Source of the DNA: Allopontixanthobacter sediminis
GTDB lineage: Bacteria; Pseudomonadota; Alphaproteobacteria; Sphingomonadales; Sphingomonadaceae
Assembly (NCBI RefSeq): GCF_009828115.1
Contig: NZ_WTYL01000001.1
Coordinates: 744,001-808,000, forward strand
Length of the DNA: 64,000 nucleotides
Direction of reading: 5' to 3'
Made by a program: the position numbers and the translations under genes. Position 1 is the first letter of the stretch; each line of letters opens with the position of its first letter. Shown piece by piece: positions 1-10,127 of the stretch. The notes beneath the pieces were generated by a model. That model did no database searches. It saw nothing but the letters and a program-made list of their open reading frames with translations, and had not been told where the DNA came from.

Positions 1-528
1 GATGCGAAGGGCCTGATGAAGGCGGCAATCCGCTGCGAGGACCCGGTGGTTTTCCTCGAGAACGAACTGGTTTACGGGCGGTCCTTCGAACTGCCGGAAC
101 TGGACGATCACGTGCTGCCGATCGGCAAGGCGCGGATCGTACGCGAAGGCAGCGACGTGACGATCGTGTCCTATTCGATCGGTGTCGGCATGGCGTTGGA
201 AGCAGCCGAAAAGCTCGCCGAGGAAGGGATCGATGCCGAAGTGCTCGACCTGCGCACGCTGCGCCCGCTGGATAAACAGGCGGTTCTCGACAGCCTCGCG
301 AAAACCAACCGCGTGATCGTAGCGGAAGAAGGCTGGCCGACTTGTTCGATCGCCTCGGAAATCATCTCGATTTGCATGGAAGACGGGTTCGACCATCTCG
401 ACGCGCCCGTGCTTCGGGTGTGCAATGTCGATGTGCCGCTGCCGTATGCCGCCAATCTGGAGAAGATCGCCTTGCTCAACAGCGGTGCGATTGTCGAAGC
501 GGCGAAGAAGGTCTGCTATCAGGATTGA
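1..528 (+). CDS. pdhB: Pyruvate dehydrogenase E1 component, beta subunit (3' part)
   Basis: The reading frame is open from the first base, so this is the C-terminal part of a gene that starts outside the window; the first ATG at 16 is internal. The product is the beta chain of the thiamine-diphosphate-dependent E1 enzyme, which decarboxylates pyruvate and passes the acetyl group to the lipoyl arm of E2. Visible are the end of the pyrimidine-binding domain (FLENELVYG) and the transketolase C-terminal domain ([16 protein letters not shown], then [10 protein letters not shown] and [13 protein letters not shown]). The matching E2 and E3 genes, pdhC and lpdA, lie about 46 kb away on the other strand. 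Family assignment is firm. Confidence 0.95.
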   Translation, partial: DAKGLMKAAIRCEDPVVFLENELVYGRSFELPELDDHVLPIGKARIVREGSDVTIVSYSIGVGMALEAAEKLAEEGIDAEVLDLRTLRPLDKQAVLDSLAKTNRVIVAEEGWPTCSIASEIISICMEDGFDHLDAPVLRVCNVDVPLPYAANLEKIALLNSGAIVEAAKKVCYQD

Positions 529-573
529 CGCGCGTCTGCGGGTTTCGGGCCTGCGGGTTCCGGAAAGGCGGGC

Positions 574-1236
574 ATGATGCTTTTCGACCCCGCCGACCTG
601 CCCGACGCACAGCGCCTTGCGTGGGCTTATGCCAACGCCGCGTCCCGTCCGCCGCTGTCGATCCTGTTCGCGCTGGACCTTCGCCTCGCGGATATCGTTC
701 GTTCGATCCGCGAGCCGTTACTGGCCCAGATGCGGTTGGCGTGGTGGCGCGACGAGCTGGCGAAATCTCCCGAAAGCCGTCCAAAAGGCGAACCGCTGCT
801 GGCCGCGATCGGCGAGGTTTGGGCCGGTGAGGAAAAGGGCTTGCGGGCGCTGGTCGATGGCTGGGAAGAATTACTCGCGGAGCCGCCGCTTCCGGCCGCC
901 ACAGCGGACAATTTCGCTGCCGGACGCGCCGCTGCGTTTGCCGCCGCTGCACGGATTGCAGGCGGTGCGGGCGACGATACCGCGGTAACGCTTGCCGCGA
1001 AACGGTGGGCGCTGGCCGATCTGGCCTCCAAGACGTCCGACCTTGACGAAAAAGCCGAAGTTGTCGCCACCGGGCTGGAGCTTGGGACGGACCCGGTGCG
1101 GCTTTCCCGCGCGATGCGGCCGCTGCTGGTGCTTGACGGTCTTGCCCGCGCTTCGCTCGCGGCCGGCGGCACTCCCCTGATGCAGGGCCGGCGCAACATC
1201 CTGGCAGCGATGCGGCTTGGCTTGTTGGGCAGGTAA
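574..1236 (+). CDS. Squalene/phytoene synthase-like protein
   Basis: A 220-residue protein of the trans-isoprenyl-diphosphate synthase head-to-head fold (COG1562-like). The segment around residues 30-65 (FALDLRLADIVRSIREPL, then AQMRLAWWRDEL) is typical of the short alphaproteobacterial members. The protein is shorter than true squalene or phytoene synthases (about 280-300 residues), and I do not see the paired DxxxD metal-binding motifs, so catalysis is doubtful. Short relatives include the mitochondrial complex I assembly factor NDUFAF6, so a non-enzymatic assembly role is possible. It lies 45 bp after pdhB on the same strand. Start is the first of two adjacent ATG codons. Confidence 0.75.
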   Translation: MMLFDPADLPDAQRLAWAYANAASRPPLSILFALDLRLADIVRSIREPLLAQMRLAWWRDELAKSPESRPKGEPLLAAIGEVWAGEEKGLRALVDGWEELLAEPPLPAATADNFAAGRAAAFAAAARIAGGAGDDTAVTLAAKRWALADLASKTSDLDEKAEVVATGLELGTDPVRLSRAMRPLLVLDGLARASLAAGGTPLMQGRRNILAAMRLGLLGR

Positions 1237-1270
1237 GCTATGCTGGCCGGGTCGCAGGGGGTTTTAGCGG

Positions 1271-1729
1271 ATGAACCGGATTTTTCTCGGCGCGCTATGT
1301 GCGCTGGTGTTGGTGGGCGTGGGCATGTTCTGGTGGCAGGGCAGGGCGGAAGTCGAAGAAGGTGCGCCGCCACCGCTGGCCCTTCCGGCAGAACCGTCCG
1401 AGGCGGAAATCCCCGTTTCGGATGCCGGTGACATCACCGGCCCAGCGCCGCCCGAAGCGACCGAACTGACCCGCGAACAGCGCCGCTTCTTCCGCTATGA
1501 CCAGAACCGGGACCGGATCATTTCCCGCAACGAAATGCTCTCAAGCCCGACCGACGCGTTCCGCAAGCTGGACCAGGATGGCAACAATTTGCTGTCTTTC
1601 GAGGAGTGGGCTGTGGCGACCGCGGCCCGCTTCGACGGGGCGGACAGGAATCGCCACCGCGAACTTACTCCGGAAGAATTCGCCACCACCAGGCCCAAAC
1701 CGGCGGCGAAGCCGGTCTGCCGCTGTTAG
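1271..1729 (+). CDS. Membrane-anchored EF-hand protein
   Basis: A 152-residue protein with an N-terminal hydrophobic segment (about residues 4-20) that should export or anchor it, then a Pro/Glu-rich linker and EF-hand-like calcium loops. The loops are [24 protein letters not shown] and a poorer [12 protein letters not shown]. The first two keep acidic residues at positions 1, 3 or 5, and 12. Calcium binding in the periplasm is inferred; no enzymatic domain is visible. The stop codon overlaps the convergent trmFO stop by 4 bp, so the two 3' ends interlock. Neighbouring pdhB and the synthase-like gene run in the same direction and may be cotranscribed. Confidence 0.7.
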   Translation: MNRIFLGALCALVLVGVGMFWWQGRAEVEEGAPPPLALPAEPSEAEIPVSDAGDITGPAPPEATELTREQRRFFRYDQNRDRIISRNEMLSSPTDAFRKLDQDGNNLLSFEEWAVATAARFDGADRNRHRELTPEEFATTRPKPAAKPVCRC

Positions 1730-3102
1730 GCGGTCACAAGTTCGCTGGCCATCATCCATTCGCCGAAATCGGCTTTTCCGCGCGAAGTATACGCTTCCTT
1801 GCGGGACTTCTTGTTCACATCGTGAAGCGGCGGGAACAGGCCGAAATTGATATTCATCGGCTGATAGGTTTCGGCTTCCGCATCGCCCGTAATGTGTGCC
1901 AGCAAAGCGCCCATGGCAGCGGTGCGCGGAGGGGCTTGCCACGGCTGTCCGGTGATTTCCGCTGCGGTCATCAGTCCGGTCATGAGGCCAACCGCTGCGC
2001 TTTCGACATAACCTTCGCAGCCGGTAATCTGTCCGGCGAAGCGGATATGCGGCGCTTCTTTCAGGCGCAGTTCCCGGTCAAGAACCATCGGTGCGTTGAG
2101 GAAGGTATTGCGGTGCAACCCGCCGAGGCGCGCGAATTCCGCGTTCTGCAGGCCGGGAATGGTACGGAACAGTTCCACTTGTGCTGCGTGCTTCAGCTTG
2201 GTCTGGAAGCCGACCATGTTCCATAAGGTGCCGAGCTTGTTATCCTGCCGCAACTGGACCACCGCATAGGGCCACCGGCCTTGCGGAAATTCTTCGCAGG
2301 CAGTGCGCGGGTCATCCAGGCCGACCGGCTTCATTGGGCCATAACGCAACGTATCGACCCCGCGCGCCGCCATTACTTCGATCGGCATGCAGCCTTCGAA
2401 ATAGGGGGTGTTCTCCTCCCATTCCTTGAAAGTGGTTTTCTCGCCGTCGATCAGGCCCTGATGAAACGCGAGATATTCTTCGCGGTTCATCGCGCAGTTG
2501 ATGTAGTCCTTGCCTTCACTATCCGCGTCCCCGCCCGCACTGGGTTTGTCCCACCGCGACTGAAACCAGCAGATATCCATGTCGATGCTGTCGCGATGGA
2601 CGATCGGCGCGATTGCATCGAAGAAGGCGAGCGCGTCCTGTCCGGTTGCTGCACCGATACTCTGCGCGAGAGAAGCGGCAGTGAGGGGACCCGTCGCGAC
2701 GATGGTCAGTCCGCTTTCGGGCAGCGCATCGATCCGTTCGCGGATAACAGTGACATTAGGATGCTCGTCGAGCGCGCGCTGGACGGCGGCGGAAAAGATG
2801 TCACGGTCCACCGCCAGCGCGGTTCCGGCGGGAACACGGGCAGTCTCCGCCGCGCGCATCACCAGCGAATCCAGCCGGCGCATTTCGTGGTGCAGCAGAC
2901 CGACGGCGTTCTTTTCGTCATCGTCGGATCGGAACGAATTGGAGCAGACCATTTCCGCCAGTGCATCGGTGTTGTGCGCCGGAGTGGTGCCGCCGCCGCC
3001 GCGCATTTCGGACAGGCGCACCTTGAAACCGCGCTGCGCCAATTGCCACGCCGCTTCGCTTCCGGCCAGTCCGCCGCCGATGATGTGGATATCGTGCTTC
3101 AT
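1726..3102 (-). CDS. trmFO: Methylenetetrahydrofolate-tRNA-(uracil-5-)-methyltransferase
   Basis: A 458-residue flavoprotein that makes 5-methyluridine at tRNA position 54 using methylenetetrahydrofolate as carbon donor and FAD as reductant. It begins with a dinucleotide-binding motif ([17 protein letters not shown]), carries Cys53 in MVCSNSF, which matches the known nucleophile position, and a second conserved cysteine, Cys203, in DYINCAMN. The open frame extends upstream to 3357, but that part has no family similarity. The ATG at 3102 gives the usual N-terminus and length. No strong ribosome-binding site is seen. It is convergent with the EF-hand gene. Confidence 0.93.
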   Translation of the reverse strand: MKHDIHIIGGGLAGSEAAWQLAQRGFKVRLSEMRGGGGTTPAHNTDALAEMVCSNSFRSDDDEKNAVGLLHHEMRRLDSLVMRAAETARVPAGTALAVDRDIFSAAVQRALDEHPNVTVIRERIDALPESGLTIVATGPLTAASLAQSIGAATGQDALAFFDAIAPIVHRDSIDMDICWFQSRWDKPSAGGDADSEGKDYINCAMNREEYLAFHQGLIDGEKTTFKEWEENTPYFEGCMPIEVMAARGVDTLRYGPMKPVGLDDPRTACEEFPQGRWPYAVVQLRQDNKLGTLWNMVGFQTKLKHAAQVELFRTIPGLQNAEFARLGGLHRNTFLNAPMVLDRELRLKEAPHIRFAGQITGCEGYVESAAVGLMTGLMTAAEITGQPWQAPPRTAAMGALLAHITGDAEAETYQPMNINFGLFPPLHDVNKKSRKEAYTSRGKADFGEWMMASELVTA

Positions 3103-3295
3103 CCGTATCAGGTAGGCATTCGTCGGCGATCGGGCAAACCCAATGCGCGGTTTATTTCGGATTTCCTGCCCCTGCGCTCTTCCGGTTAGAGACTGGGCAA
3201 GACATTGGCTGTAATGCGCGGTGATTGCGCCGGGCCAGGGCCGCCCGGTTCTTGTCATGGGGCGGTTCTCGCGCCAAGCACGCCCAGGAGGTTCA

Positions 3296-3970
3296 ATGTC
3301 CAGACACGCGCTAGTCGAACACCGGCCATTCCTGCTTCTCAGCATCGCCGCGGCCATTGCCTATTATCTGATGGCAGACGGTCCGGTACCCGGGGTGACC
3401 CAGATGCTGGTCAAGGGGGCGGGGGTCGGGCTGCTCGCCGTCTATGCGTTGCGGCGCCACGCCGGAACTGATGGACGGCTGCTCGCGCTGGTGATGGGTC
3501 TCGCTGCTCTCGGCGATATTGCCATGGAGCTCGATTATACCGTTGGCGGGGCGATCTTCTTCGCCAGCCACTGCGCCGCGATGGTGCTCTACCTGCGTCA
3601 CCGCCGGGCCGGGATGACACCCAGCCAGACGCTGTTTGCCGCCGCGCTGTTGCTGCTGACACCGCTCATCGCCTGCCTGCTGGTGGCGGGGAATGCCGAT
3701 GCCCTGCAGATCGCGATCTACGCGCTGGTAGTTGGCGGAATGGCAGGGCTGGCGTGGACGAGCAGCTTTCCGCGCTACCGGGTCGGTCTTGGCGCGGTGC
3801 TATTCGTCATTTCGGACCTGCTGATATTCGCGCGCATGGGGGTTTGGTCCGCGAGTCCGGTCCCCGGCCTGCTGGTCTGGCCGACCTATTATATCGGCCA
3901 GTTCCTGATCGCGACCGGCGTTATCCAGGCCCTGCGACGGGACCGCGTTAACAATCCGGGCAGAGCCTGA
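3296..3970 (+). CDS. Lysoplasmalogenase family (YhhN-type) membrane protein
   Basis: A 224-residue polytopic membrane protein with about seven or eight hydrophobic helices. Conserved polar residues in [15 protein letters not shown] (around residues 70-82) and [11 protein letters not shown] (around 180-190) fit the YhhN/TMEM86 lysoplasmalogenase family, which cleaves vinyl-ether lysophospholipids. Substrate use in this organism is unknown. The ATG at 3296 is chosen over the upstream frame start at 3221 because a perfect AGGAGG ends five bases before it. It is convergent with gyrA, leaving only 27 bp between the stops. Confidence 0.8.
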   Translation: MSRHALVEHRPFLLLSIAAAIAYYLMADGPVPGVTQMLVKGAGVGLLAVYALRRHAGTDGRLLALVMGLAALGDIAMELDYTVGGAIFFASHCAAMVLYLRHRRAGMTPSQTLFAAALLLLTPLIACLLVAGNADALQIAIYALVVGGMAGLAWTSSFPRYRVGLGAVLFVISDLLIFARMGVWSASPVPGLLVWPTYYIGQFLIATGVIQALRRDRVNNPGRA

Positions 3971-3997
3971 CGGAGACCGGCACGAGGCCCCCGGGAA

Positions 3998-6784
3998 TTA
4001 TTCCGGGGGATCCTCGCCCATGTCCTGATCACGGTCGATTGTGGTTGGCGGAACGGTCTGCTCTGTTTCGCGGCCGATCATTTCCTCGACGATCGCTTCT
4101 TCGGCCTCGTTCTCCGGCGCTTCAACTTCGTCGAGGCGGACAGCTCCGACGATTGTCTCGCCCTTCGCCACGTCGAACAGCCTAACGCCCGCGCTGGCCC
4201 GCCCGATGACCCGCAACGTGTGAAGCCCGATGCGGATGAGCTTGGCCTGGTCGGTCACCAGCATCAACTGGTCGGCCTTGGTCGCGGTGAAGCTGGCGAC
4301 GACCGGACCGTTGCGGGCGATGTTGTCGATATTGGTGATGCCCATGCCGCCGCGGCCTGCCTTGCGGTATTCGTAGGCGGACGACAATTTGCCATAGCCG
4401 TTGGCGCAGACCGTCAGGATGAACTGCTCTGCCTCGGCCATCTGCGCGTGTTCGGGCGAAAGTTCGGGCGCGTTCTCGTCCGCTTTCCACGGCGCGACCC
4501 GCAGGTAGGCGTCGCGTTCTTCGGGGGTGGCGGATCCGGCATGCAGGATGGATAGGGAGACGACCTCGTCATCTTTCTCCTTGAACTTCATGCCGCGCAC
4601 GCCGGTGGAAGTGCGGCTGACGAATTCGCGAACATCTTCCCCGCTGAACCGGATGGCCTTGCCCATCTTGGTGGCCAGCAGCACGTCGTCGCCCGCTTCG
4701 AGAAGGGCCACGCCGATCAGCTTGTCGACGCTTGCATCGTCGAAGCGCATGGCGAATTTGCCGTTGCTCGGAATGTTGGCGAAGCTGTCCATGCTGTTGC
4801 GGCGAACGTTACCCTGCGCTGTCGCGAACACCACCGTGAGCGCCCCCCAGGTCGTTTCGTCTTCAGGCAGGGGCAGCACGGTACGGATCGTTTCGCCCTC
4901 TGCCAGCGCCGGCAGCAAATTGACGATCGGACGGCCGCGCGTGGTCGGGCCGCCTTCGGGCAGTTTCCAGACCTTCAATCGGTAAACCTTGCCCGCAGTC
5001 GAGAAGAACAGCACCGGGTTGTGGGTGCTGGTGACGAACATTTCGCTCACCGCATCCTCATCCTTGGTCGCCATCCCGGCGCGGCCCTTGCCGCCGCGAT
5101 GCTGCGCGCGGAAAGCGGACAGAGGGGTGCGCTTGATATAACCGTCAAGCGTTACGGTAACGACCATTTCGTCGCGCGCGATCAGGTCTTCATCGTCGAG
5201 ACCGTCCCATGCCGGAGCGATTTCCGCGACCCGAGGGGTGGCGAAATTATCGCGGATTTCCTGCAGTTCCTCACGCATGATCTGGTACAATTTTACGCGG
5301 TCGGCGAGAATCTCGAGATATCCGGCGATCGCATCGGACAGGAGTTTCAATTCGTCGCCGATCTCGTCACGGCCCAGTGCGGTCAGGCGGTGGAGGCGCA
5401 GTTCGAGAATGGCGCGGACCTGCCGTTCGGACAGGCGGTAGGTGCCGCCAGTCTGGTCGGCATCGGGTTCGATCGCCTCGATCAACTGGATGTATTGCGC
5501 GATCTCGCCAATGGGCCATTCCCGCGCGCTCAACTTCGTGCGCGCTTCGACCGGGTTGGACGATCCTCGGATGATCGCGACAACTTCGTCGAGGTTGGAC
5601 ACCGCCACGACCAGGCCAAGCAAGATGTGCGCCCGTTCGCGCGCCTTGTTGAGTTCGAACTTGGTCCGGCGGGTGATCACTTCTTCGCGGAAGGTGATGA
5701 ACGCCTGGATGAAGTCCCGCAGCATCAGCGTTTCGGGACGACCGCCCCGGATGGCGAGCATGTTGGCGGGGAAGCTGGACTGGGCCGGGGTATGCCGCCA
5801 GATCTGGTTCAGCACCACCTCGGCGGTAGCATCGCGCTTGAGGTCGATCACTACCCGCACGCCCATACGGCTCGATTCGTCGCGGATATCGGAAACGCCT
5901 TCGATCCGCTTGTCCTTGGCAGCTTCAGCAAGTTTTTCGACCAGCCCGGACTTGCCGACCTGATACGGGATAGAGGTGAGCACGATCGATTCGCGGTCGC
6001 CGCGCTTGGTCTCGATCTCGTGCCGACAGCGCTGCAGGATCGAACCATGGCCCGTGGTATAGGCAGCCCGCGCCCCGGCATTTCCGAGAATCAACGGCGC
6101 GGTCGGGAAATCCGGACCCGGAATGATCTCGAACAATTCTTCCGAGGTGATCCCGGGATTGTCCATATAGGCGAAACAGCCGTCAATCACTTCGCCCAGG
6201 TTATGCGGCGGGATATTGGTCGCCATGCCGACCGCGATACCGCCGGCGCCGTTGACGAGCAGGTTGGGGAAGCGGGCCGGAAGGACTGTCGGTTCCGAAC
6301 GCGAGCCATCGTAGTTCTCGACGAAATCGACGGTATCCTTGTCGAGATCGTCCAGCAGGCTGTTCGCGACTTTCGCCAGTCGCGCTTCGGTGTAACGCAT
6401 GGAGGCCGGCATATCCGGATCCATCGAACCGAAGTTACCCTGTCCGTCGACCAACGGCACCCGCATCGACCAATGCTGCGTCATCCGGACCAGTGCCATG
6501 TAGATCGCGCTGTCGCCGTGAGGGTGATAATTGCCCATGACGTCGCCGACGATCTTCGCGCTCTTGCGATAGGGACGTCCGGCTACAAATCCGCCTTCGT
6601 CGCTGGCGAACAGGATACGGCGGTGAACCGGCTTCAACCCGTCGCGCACATCTGGCAATGCGCGGCTGACGATCACGCTCATCGCGTAATCGAGATAGCT
6701 GGTCTTCATTTCATCGACGATGTCGATCCGGGCGTATTCGCCTGCGGGAACCGGCGGGGTGAGAGTTTCAGTATCGTCGCTCAA
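3998..6784 (-). CDS. gyrA: DNA gyrase subunit A
   Basis: A 928-residue subunit that breaks and rejoins DNA in the ATP-driven supercoiling enzyme. The catalytic tyrosine is Tyr131 (MRYTEARL). The quinolone-resistance region reads [15 protein letters not shown], with Ser92 at the Escherichia coli position 83 site, but Met96 where E. coli has Asp87. The C-terminal beta-pinwheel carries a GyrA box-like QHRGGKG, which identifies gyrase rather than topoisomerase IV. The last 40 residues form an acidic tail rich in Glu and Asp. Two DnaA-box-like sequences lie upstream between 6871 and 6950. Confidence 0.97.
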   Translation of the reverse strand: MSDDTETLTPPVPAGEYARIDIVDEMKTSYLDYAMSVIVSRALPDVRDGLKPVHRRILFASDEGGFVAGRPYRKSAKIVGDVMGNYHPHGDSAIYMALVRMTQHWSMRVPLVDGQGNFGSMDPDMPASMRYTEARLAKVANSLLDDLDKDTVDFVENYDGSRSEPTVLPARFPNLLVNGAGGIAVGMATNIPPHNLGEVIDGCFAYMDNPGITSEELFEIIPGPDFPTAPLILGNAGARAAYTTGHGSILQRCRHEIETKRGDRESIVLTSIPYQVGKSGLVEKLAEAAKDKRIEGVSDIRDESSRMGVRVVIDLKRDATAEVVLNQIWRHTPAQSSFPANMLAIRGGRPETLMLRDFIQAFITFREEVITRRTKFELNKARERAHILLGLVVAVSNLDEVVAIIRGSSNPVEARTKLSAREWPIGEIAQYIQLIEAIEPDADQTGGTYRLSERQVRAILELRLHRLTALGRDEIGDELKLLSDAIAGYLEILADRVKLYQIMREELQEIRDNFATPRVAEIAPAWDGLDDEDLIARDEMVVTVTLDGYIKRTPLSAFRAQHRGGKGRAGMATKDEDAVSEMFVTSTHNPVLFFSTAGKVYRLKVWKLPEGGPTTRGRPIVNLLPALAEGETIRTVLPLPEDETTWGALTVVFATAQGNVRRNSMDSFANIPSNGKFAMRFDDASVDKLIGVALLEAGDDVLLATKMGKAIRFSGEDVREFVSRTSTGVRGMKFKEKDDEVVSLSILHAGSATPEERDAYLRVAPWKADENAPELSPEHAQMAEAEQFILTVCANGYGKLSSAYEYRKAGRGGMGITNIDNIARNGPVVASFTATKADQLMLVTDQAKLIRIGLHTLRVIGRASAGVRLFDVAKGETIVGAVRLDEVEAPENEAEEAIVEEMIGRETEQTVPPTTIDRDQDMGEDPPE

Positions 6785-7129
6785 GGGGACTCTTTTCGTT
6801 ATGGGCCCGCCCCGATCGCATCCTCGTATCAGGCGAGGGTGAGAGGGCTATGTGGGCGGTGTATTTCGCGTGTGGACAAGATAGGCCATCACAGCCGTTA
6901 CCGCCACTAAAACAGGCCCAGGTGGGCCGGAATCGGGCAGGTTTTCCACATTTGTCTGGTATTGGGCGCGTTTGCGGTCCGGCACCGCGTCTTATCGCGT
7001 GTTCAATCACGGTTCAGGCCGATGGATGCAAAAGGTTTGCAATAGGGGACACGCCGGAACTACTGCGGTCCCCGTTCGTTTTTCTGGCCCAACAGCGCCG
7101 TTTAATCCAACCCCCCGGGAGATACCCAG
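6785..7129. other. Intergenic region between gyrA and a periplasmic repeat protein gene
   Basis: 345 bp separating divergent genes. No convincing coding frame was found on either strand. It must hold both promoters, although I cannot place a clear -35/-10 pair. Two nine-base sequences each match the DnaA box TTATNCACA at eight of nine positions: 6871-6879 on the minus strand (TTGTCCACA) and 6942-6950 on the plus strand (TTTTCCACA). Confidence 0.5.
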
Positions 7130-8458
7130 ATGCTTAATTACACCCGCAATCGAACCGCGCGCGTCAAGCGCACCGGATCCACCGTCGCATTGGGAATTGC
7201 CCTGGCTTGCGGCGGCGTTCTCGGCGTGACTGCGCTCGAAGCTCCTGCATTTGCGCAGAAGAAATCCAAGAAGGACGAGGCACCGAAAAACAATTATTCG
7301 AAGGCGTTTGTCGCTGCTTACTCGCCGGTCAACGACTTGTTGCAGGCTGAACCGAAAGACAACGCGGCCATCGCAGCGGGAATTCCCACGGTCCTGGCCG
7401 CGGTCGAAACACCCGATGACAAGTTCGCAGCGGGGAACATGCTGTATTCCTTCGGCCGGACCAGCACCGACACGGCGATGCAGCGCAAGGGTCTCGACAT
7501 GATGATCGAGAGCGGCAAGGTGCCCGCCGAATCGCTCGCGGATTACAACTTCACGGCCGGCCAGCTGGCGTACCAGGCAAAGGATTGGGCCACCGCACGC
7601 ACCCGGCTACAGGCTGCAGTCGACGCGGGCCTGACATCGAGCAATCCCCAGGCGATCATCGCCGAAACCTACTTCAGTCAGGATATGTATGAAGAAGGGC
7701 TGAAGTATCTTGCGGACGAGATCAACAAGCGCGTAGCCGCGGGCGAAGAAGTCGATCCGGTTTGGCTGAAGCGTGGAATTACCGTCGCCTACAACAACAA
7801 TTTTGCGGAATCGGCGGGTGCCTTTGCCCGCATGAACGCGAAAATGTTCCCGGCGAAGGATAGCTGGGGCGATGCCATCGCGATCCAGCGCAATTTTAAT
7901 GAATTCGATGCGCAGGAAACGCTCGATCTTTTGCGTCTCGCAAAACGGACCGGTAGTCTGCGCAGTGAGCGTGACTATGTCGATTATATCGAAGTTGCCG
8001 ATGCCCGCCGTCTGCCGGGCGAGGTCGTGGCAGCCGTCGATCAGGGTACGTCCGCCGGGCTCGTTAATTCCAGCGACGTGTTCATTGCCGAAAGCCTGAG
8101 CACCGCCAAGTCGCGGCTTAACGCCGACCAGGCCGACCTGCCTGCGCTTGAGCGTGATGCTCGCAAGGCCAGTTCGACTGCCGTGACCGCGGCTGCAGCC
8201 GGCGACGCCTTCCTGAGCTACGGCAAGGCTGCGCAGGCGGAGGAAATGTACACGATTGCGCTGGGGAAGACCGGCACCGATATGCCGCGTGTCCTGACCC
8301 GTCTGGGGATTGCCCAGGTCGACCAGGGCAAGACCGAGGAAGCCAAGGCGACATTTGCCAAGGTTACCGGCAACCGTGAACCCATCGCCAAGCTCTGGTC
8401 GGTCTACGCCGAACAGAAGGCTTCGGGGACACCGGTTGAAACCGCGGCGGCAATGTAA
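7130..8458 (+). CDS. Exported TPR-like repeat protein of unknown function
   Basis: A 442-residue protein with a long signal peptide (basic start, hydrophobic core around residues 20-38, cleavage after AFA near 43), followed by a lysine-rich stretch (KKSKKDE). The rest is almost entirely alpha-helical, with tetratricopeptide-like repeats, for example around YNFTAGQLAYQAKDWATART and near the end DMPRVLTRLGIAQVDQGKTEEAKATFAKV. No catalytic motif is visible. It is probably a periplasmic scaffold; I do not recognise a specific role. It stands alone, ending in a strong hairpin terminator 20 bp downstream. Confidence 0.75.
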   Translation: MLNYTRNRTARVKRTGSTVALGIALACGGVLGVTALEAPAFAQKKSKKDEAPKNNYSKAFVAAYSPVNDLLQAEPKDNAAIAAGIPTVLAAVETPDDKFAAGNMLYSFGRTSTDTAMQRKGLDMMIESGKVPAESLADYNFTAGQLAYQAKDWATARTRLQAAVDAGLTSSNPQAIIAETYFSQDMYEEGLKYLADEINKRVAAGEEVDPVWLKRGITVAYNNNFAESAGAFARMNAKMFPAKDSWGDAIAIQRNFNEFDAQETLDLLRLAKRTGSLRSERDYVDYIEVADARRLPGEVVAAVDQGTSAGLVNSSDVFIAESLSTAKSRLNADQADLPALERDARKASSTAVTAAAAGDAFLSYGKAAQAEEMYTIALGKTGTDMPRVLTRLGIAQVDQGKTEEAKATFAKVTGNREPIAKLWSVYAEQKASGTPVETAAAM

Positions 8459-8477
8459 CGCCTATCGACCTTCAAAG

Positions 8478-8513
8478 AAAAAGGGGCGCGAACTTCGGTT
8501 CGCGCCCCTTTTT
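8478..8513. terminator. Bidirectional intrinsic terminator with UUCG loop
   Basis: A perfect 16-bp inverted repeat (8478-8493 with 8498-8513) around a TTCG tetraloop. The stem is GGGGCGCGAAC-rich and is flanked by five A on the left and five T on the right, so it terminates in both directions. It serves the convergent repeat-protein gene and the NYN-domain gene. Confidence 0.92.
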
Positions 8514-8537
8514 CGTGCGTCCGGCTCGAAATGCAGG

Positions 8538-9263
8538 TCAGCGTAGCCGCTTGACGTAGATCTGCTTGTCGTCGCGCCGTTCCACCTTGAAGTTGTCGAG
8601 CGCTTCGAACAGTTCGGACAAGCTTTTGAAACCATGGTTGCGGACATCGAAGCTGGAACGGTTCCCGGCGATCTGGCCAACCTGTTGCAGCTTTGCGAAC
8701 CCGGCATCATCCCGTTTGGCTTCCTTGTAGGCGGCGCCAATCAGCTCGAGCAGGTCATTGTCGACCGGCGTAGACTTCTCGCGCTTGGACTTGCCGTTGG
8801 GTATCTCGTCCAGGGCATTTCCGGCAATCAGCTTCTCGACCTCGATGAAGCGGGTGCAGACAGAACGGAACGCCTGCGGTGTTTTGGTGCCGCCGAAGCC
8901 ATAGACGATGATTCCATCCTGCCGCAGCCGGGTAACCAATGGCGTAAAATCGCTGTCCGATGTCATGATTCCGAACCCGTCGACCTTGCCCTGGTTGAGC
9001 AGGTCGATGGCGTCGATCGTCATCGCCATGTCGGTCGCGTTCTTGCCTTTCGACACGTCGAACTGCTGCTGCGGGCGGATGCCGAACTTGTTGGTGATGG
9101 TGTCCCAGTTTACCAAGGCCTGCTTGGCAAAGTTGCCATAGGCGCGGCGCACGTTGACCTGGCCGAGTTCCGCCATCACGGTCAGCACGGGATCGATACC
9201 CCGCGGATCGACGTTGTCCGCATCGATCAGCAAGGCGATGTTCTTCAGAGTTTCATGTGACAT
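8538..9263 (-). CDS. NYN-domain nuclease-like protein with C-terminal OST-HTH/LOTUS domain
   Basis: A 241-residue protein. Residues 8-145 form a NYN/LabA (DUF88) PIN-like fold with the expected acidic cluster: LLIDADNVD near 12-20, the Asp residues of ATDMAMTIDAID, and MTSDSDFTPL. Metal-dependent RNase activity is expected for the family but not shown here. Residues 165-241 look like an OST-HTH (LOTUS) winged helix, an RNA-binding module often paired with NYN domains. Together this suggests an RNA-processing or RNA-decay role. It is a stand-alone gene between the terminator and carbonic anhydrase, and the start ATG at 9263 is unambiguous. Confidence 0.85.
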   Translation of the reverse strand: MSHETLKNIALLIDADNVDPRGIDPVLTVMAELGQVNVRRAYGNFAKQALVNWDTITNKFGIRPQQQFDVSKGKNATDMAMTIDAIDLLNQGKVDGFGIMTSDSDFTPLVTRLRQDGIIVYGFGGTKTPQAFRSVCTRFIEVEKLIAGNALDEIPNGKSKREKSTPVDNDLLELIGAAYKEAKRDDAGFAKLQQVGQIAGNRSSFDVRNHGFKSLSELFEALDNFKVERRDDKQIYVKRLR

Positions 9264-9304
9264 GGGGAACGAAATACAGCGGCAAACGGGTTGCGCAAGT
9301 GATA

Positions 9305-9952
9305 TCAGTCCGCCGGTTTGAACGCCCCGGTCACTTCGTCGAGAACATGAAGAACGCCTTCCGAAATCGCGAAAAAGCTGCCGTGCAGCGTCAGTTCGCC
9401 GGAACGTTCCTTCTGCCGGACGCAGGGAAACGTCCGTAGGTTCGCAAGGCTGACTTGAACCGCCGCATGCTCCATCGCACGCTCGGCCTCGCGCGTTTCG
9501 GTTCCGTATTTCTCGGCGACCGGGCCGCGCGCTTCATCCAGCAATCCGATCCAGCTGGAAATAAACCCGCCTTCTCCGGGTGCCGACCCGAGCATTTCCT
9601 GCGTCAGAGCCGCTTTCGTTCCCCCGCACATGCCGTGGCCCATCACTATGATGTGCTCCACCTTCAACACCTGGACCGCGAATTCCAGCGCCGCCGATAC
9701 GCCGTGGAGACCGGGAGTGGTCTCGAACGGGGGAACCAGCGCGGCGACATTGCGGACCACGAAGATCTCACCGGGATCGACGTCGAATATCTGCGAGGGA
9801 TCAACGCGGCTGTCGGAACAGGCGATAATCAGGAACTTGGGGGATTGTCCCTGCGCGACCAAATGATCGAAGCGTTCGCGCTGCTTCGGATATCCATCCT
9901 TGCGGAACCTGCGATACCCGTCGAGCAAATGGACGAAATCAGACATTGGCAA
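9305..9952 (-). CDS. Beta-class carbonic anhydrase
   Basis: A 215-residue cytoplasmic zinc enzyme that interconverts CO2 and bicarbonate. Zinc ligands and the catalytic dyad are visible: Cys45, Asp47 and Arg49 in ACSDSRVDP, and His106 and Cys109 in GHGMCGG. Length and motif order are typical of the bacterial beta class. A second in-frame ATG two codons in is an equally plausible start. It lies 41 bp downstream of the NYN gene on the same strand and is divergent from lipA. Confidence 0.95.
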   Translation of the reverse strand: MPMSDFVHLLDGYRRFRKDGYPKQRERFDHLVAQGQSPKFLIIACSDSRVDPSQIFDVDPGEIFVVRNVAALVPPFETTPGLHGVSAALEFAVQVLKVEHIIVMGHGMCGGTKAALTQEMLGSAPGEGGFISSWIGLLDEARGPVAEKYGTETREAERAMEHAAVQVSLANLRTFPCVRQKERSGELTLHGSFFAISEGVLHVLDEVTGAFKPAD

Positions 9953-10127
9953 TGGGTCTCCGTTGTTGAGCCTCGCGCCCCGATCATATTCGCGGGCTGC
10001 GCGCTCCTGACTGTCGGGCTGCTAGCGGCGTTCAAATCGCTATGCAATCCCGTTGGACCGGCTGATCGGATACCGTAGCGGCGCGGAATTGGCGCGGTGT
10101 CTTGCGGCTTGGTGGCAGGGAGCCTAA

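Noticed and set aside
3982-4012. Hairpin-like inverted repeat at the gyrA stop
   Set aside because: The arms pair only with a bulge and no T-run follows in either direction, so it is not a convincing intrinsic terminator.
5021-6910. 629-codon plus-strand frame opposite gyrA
   Set aside because: It is the antisense shadow of a firmly identified gene in GC-rich DNA; the predicted protein has no family features.
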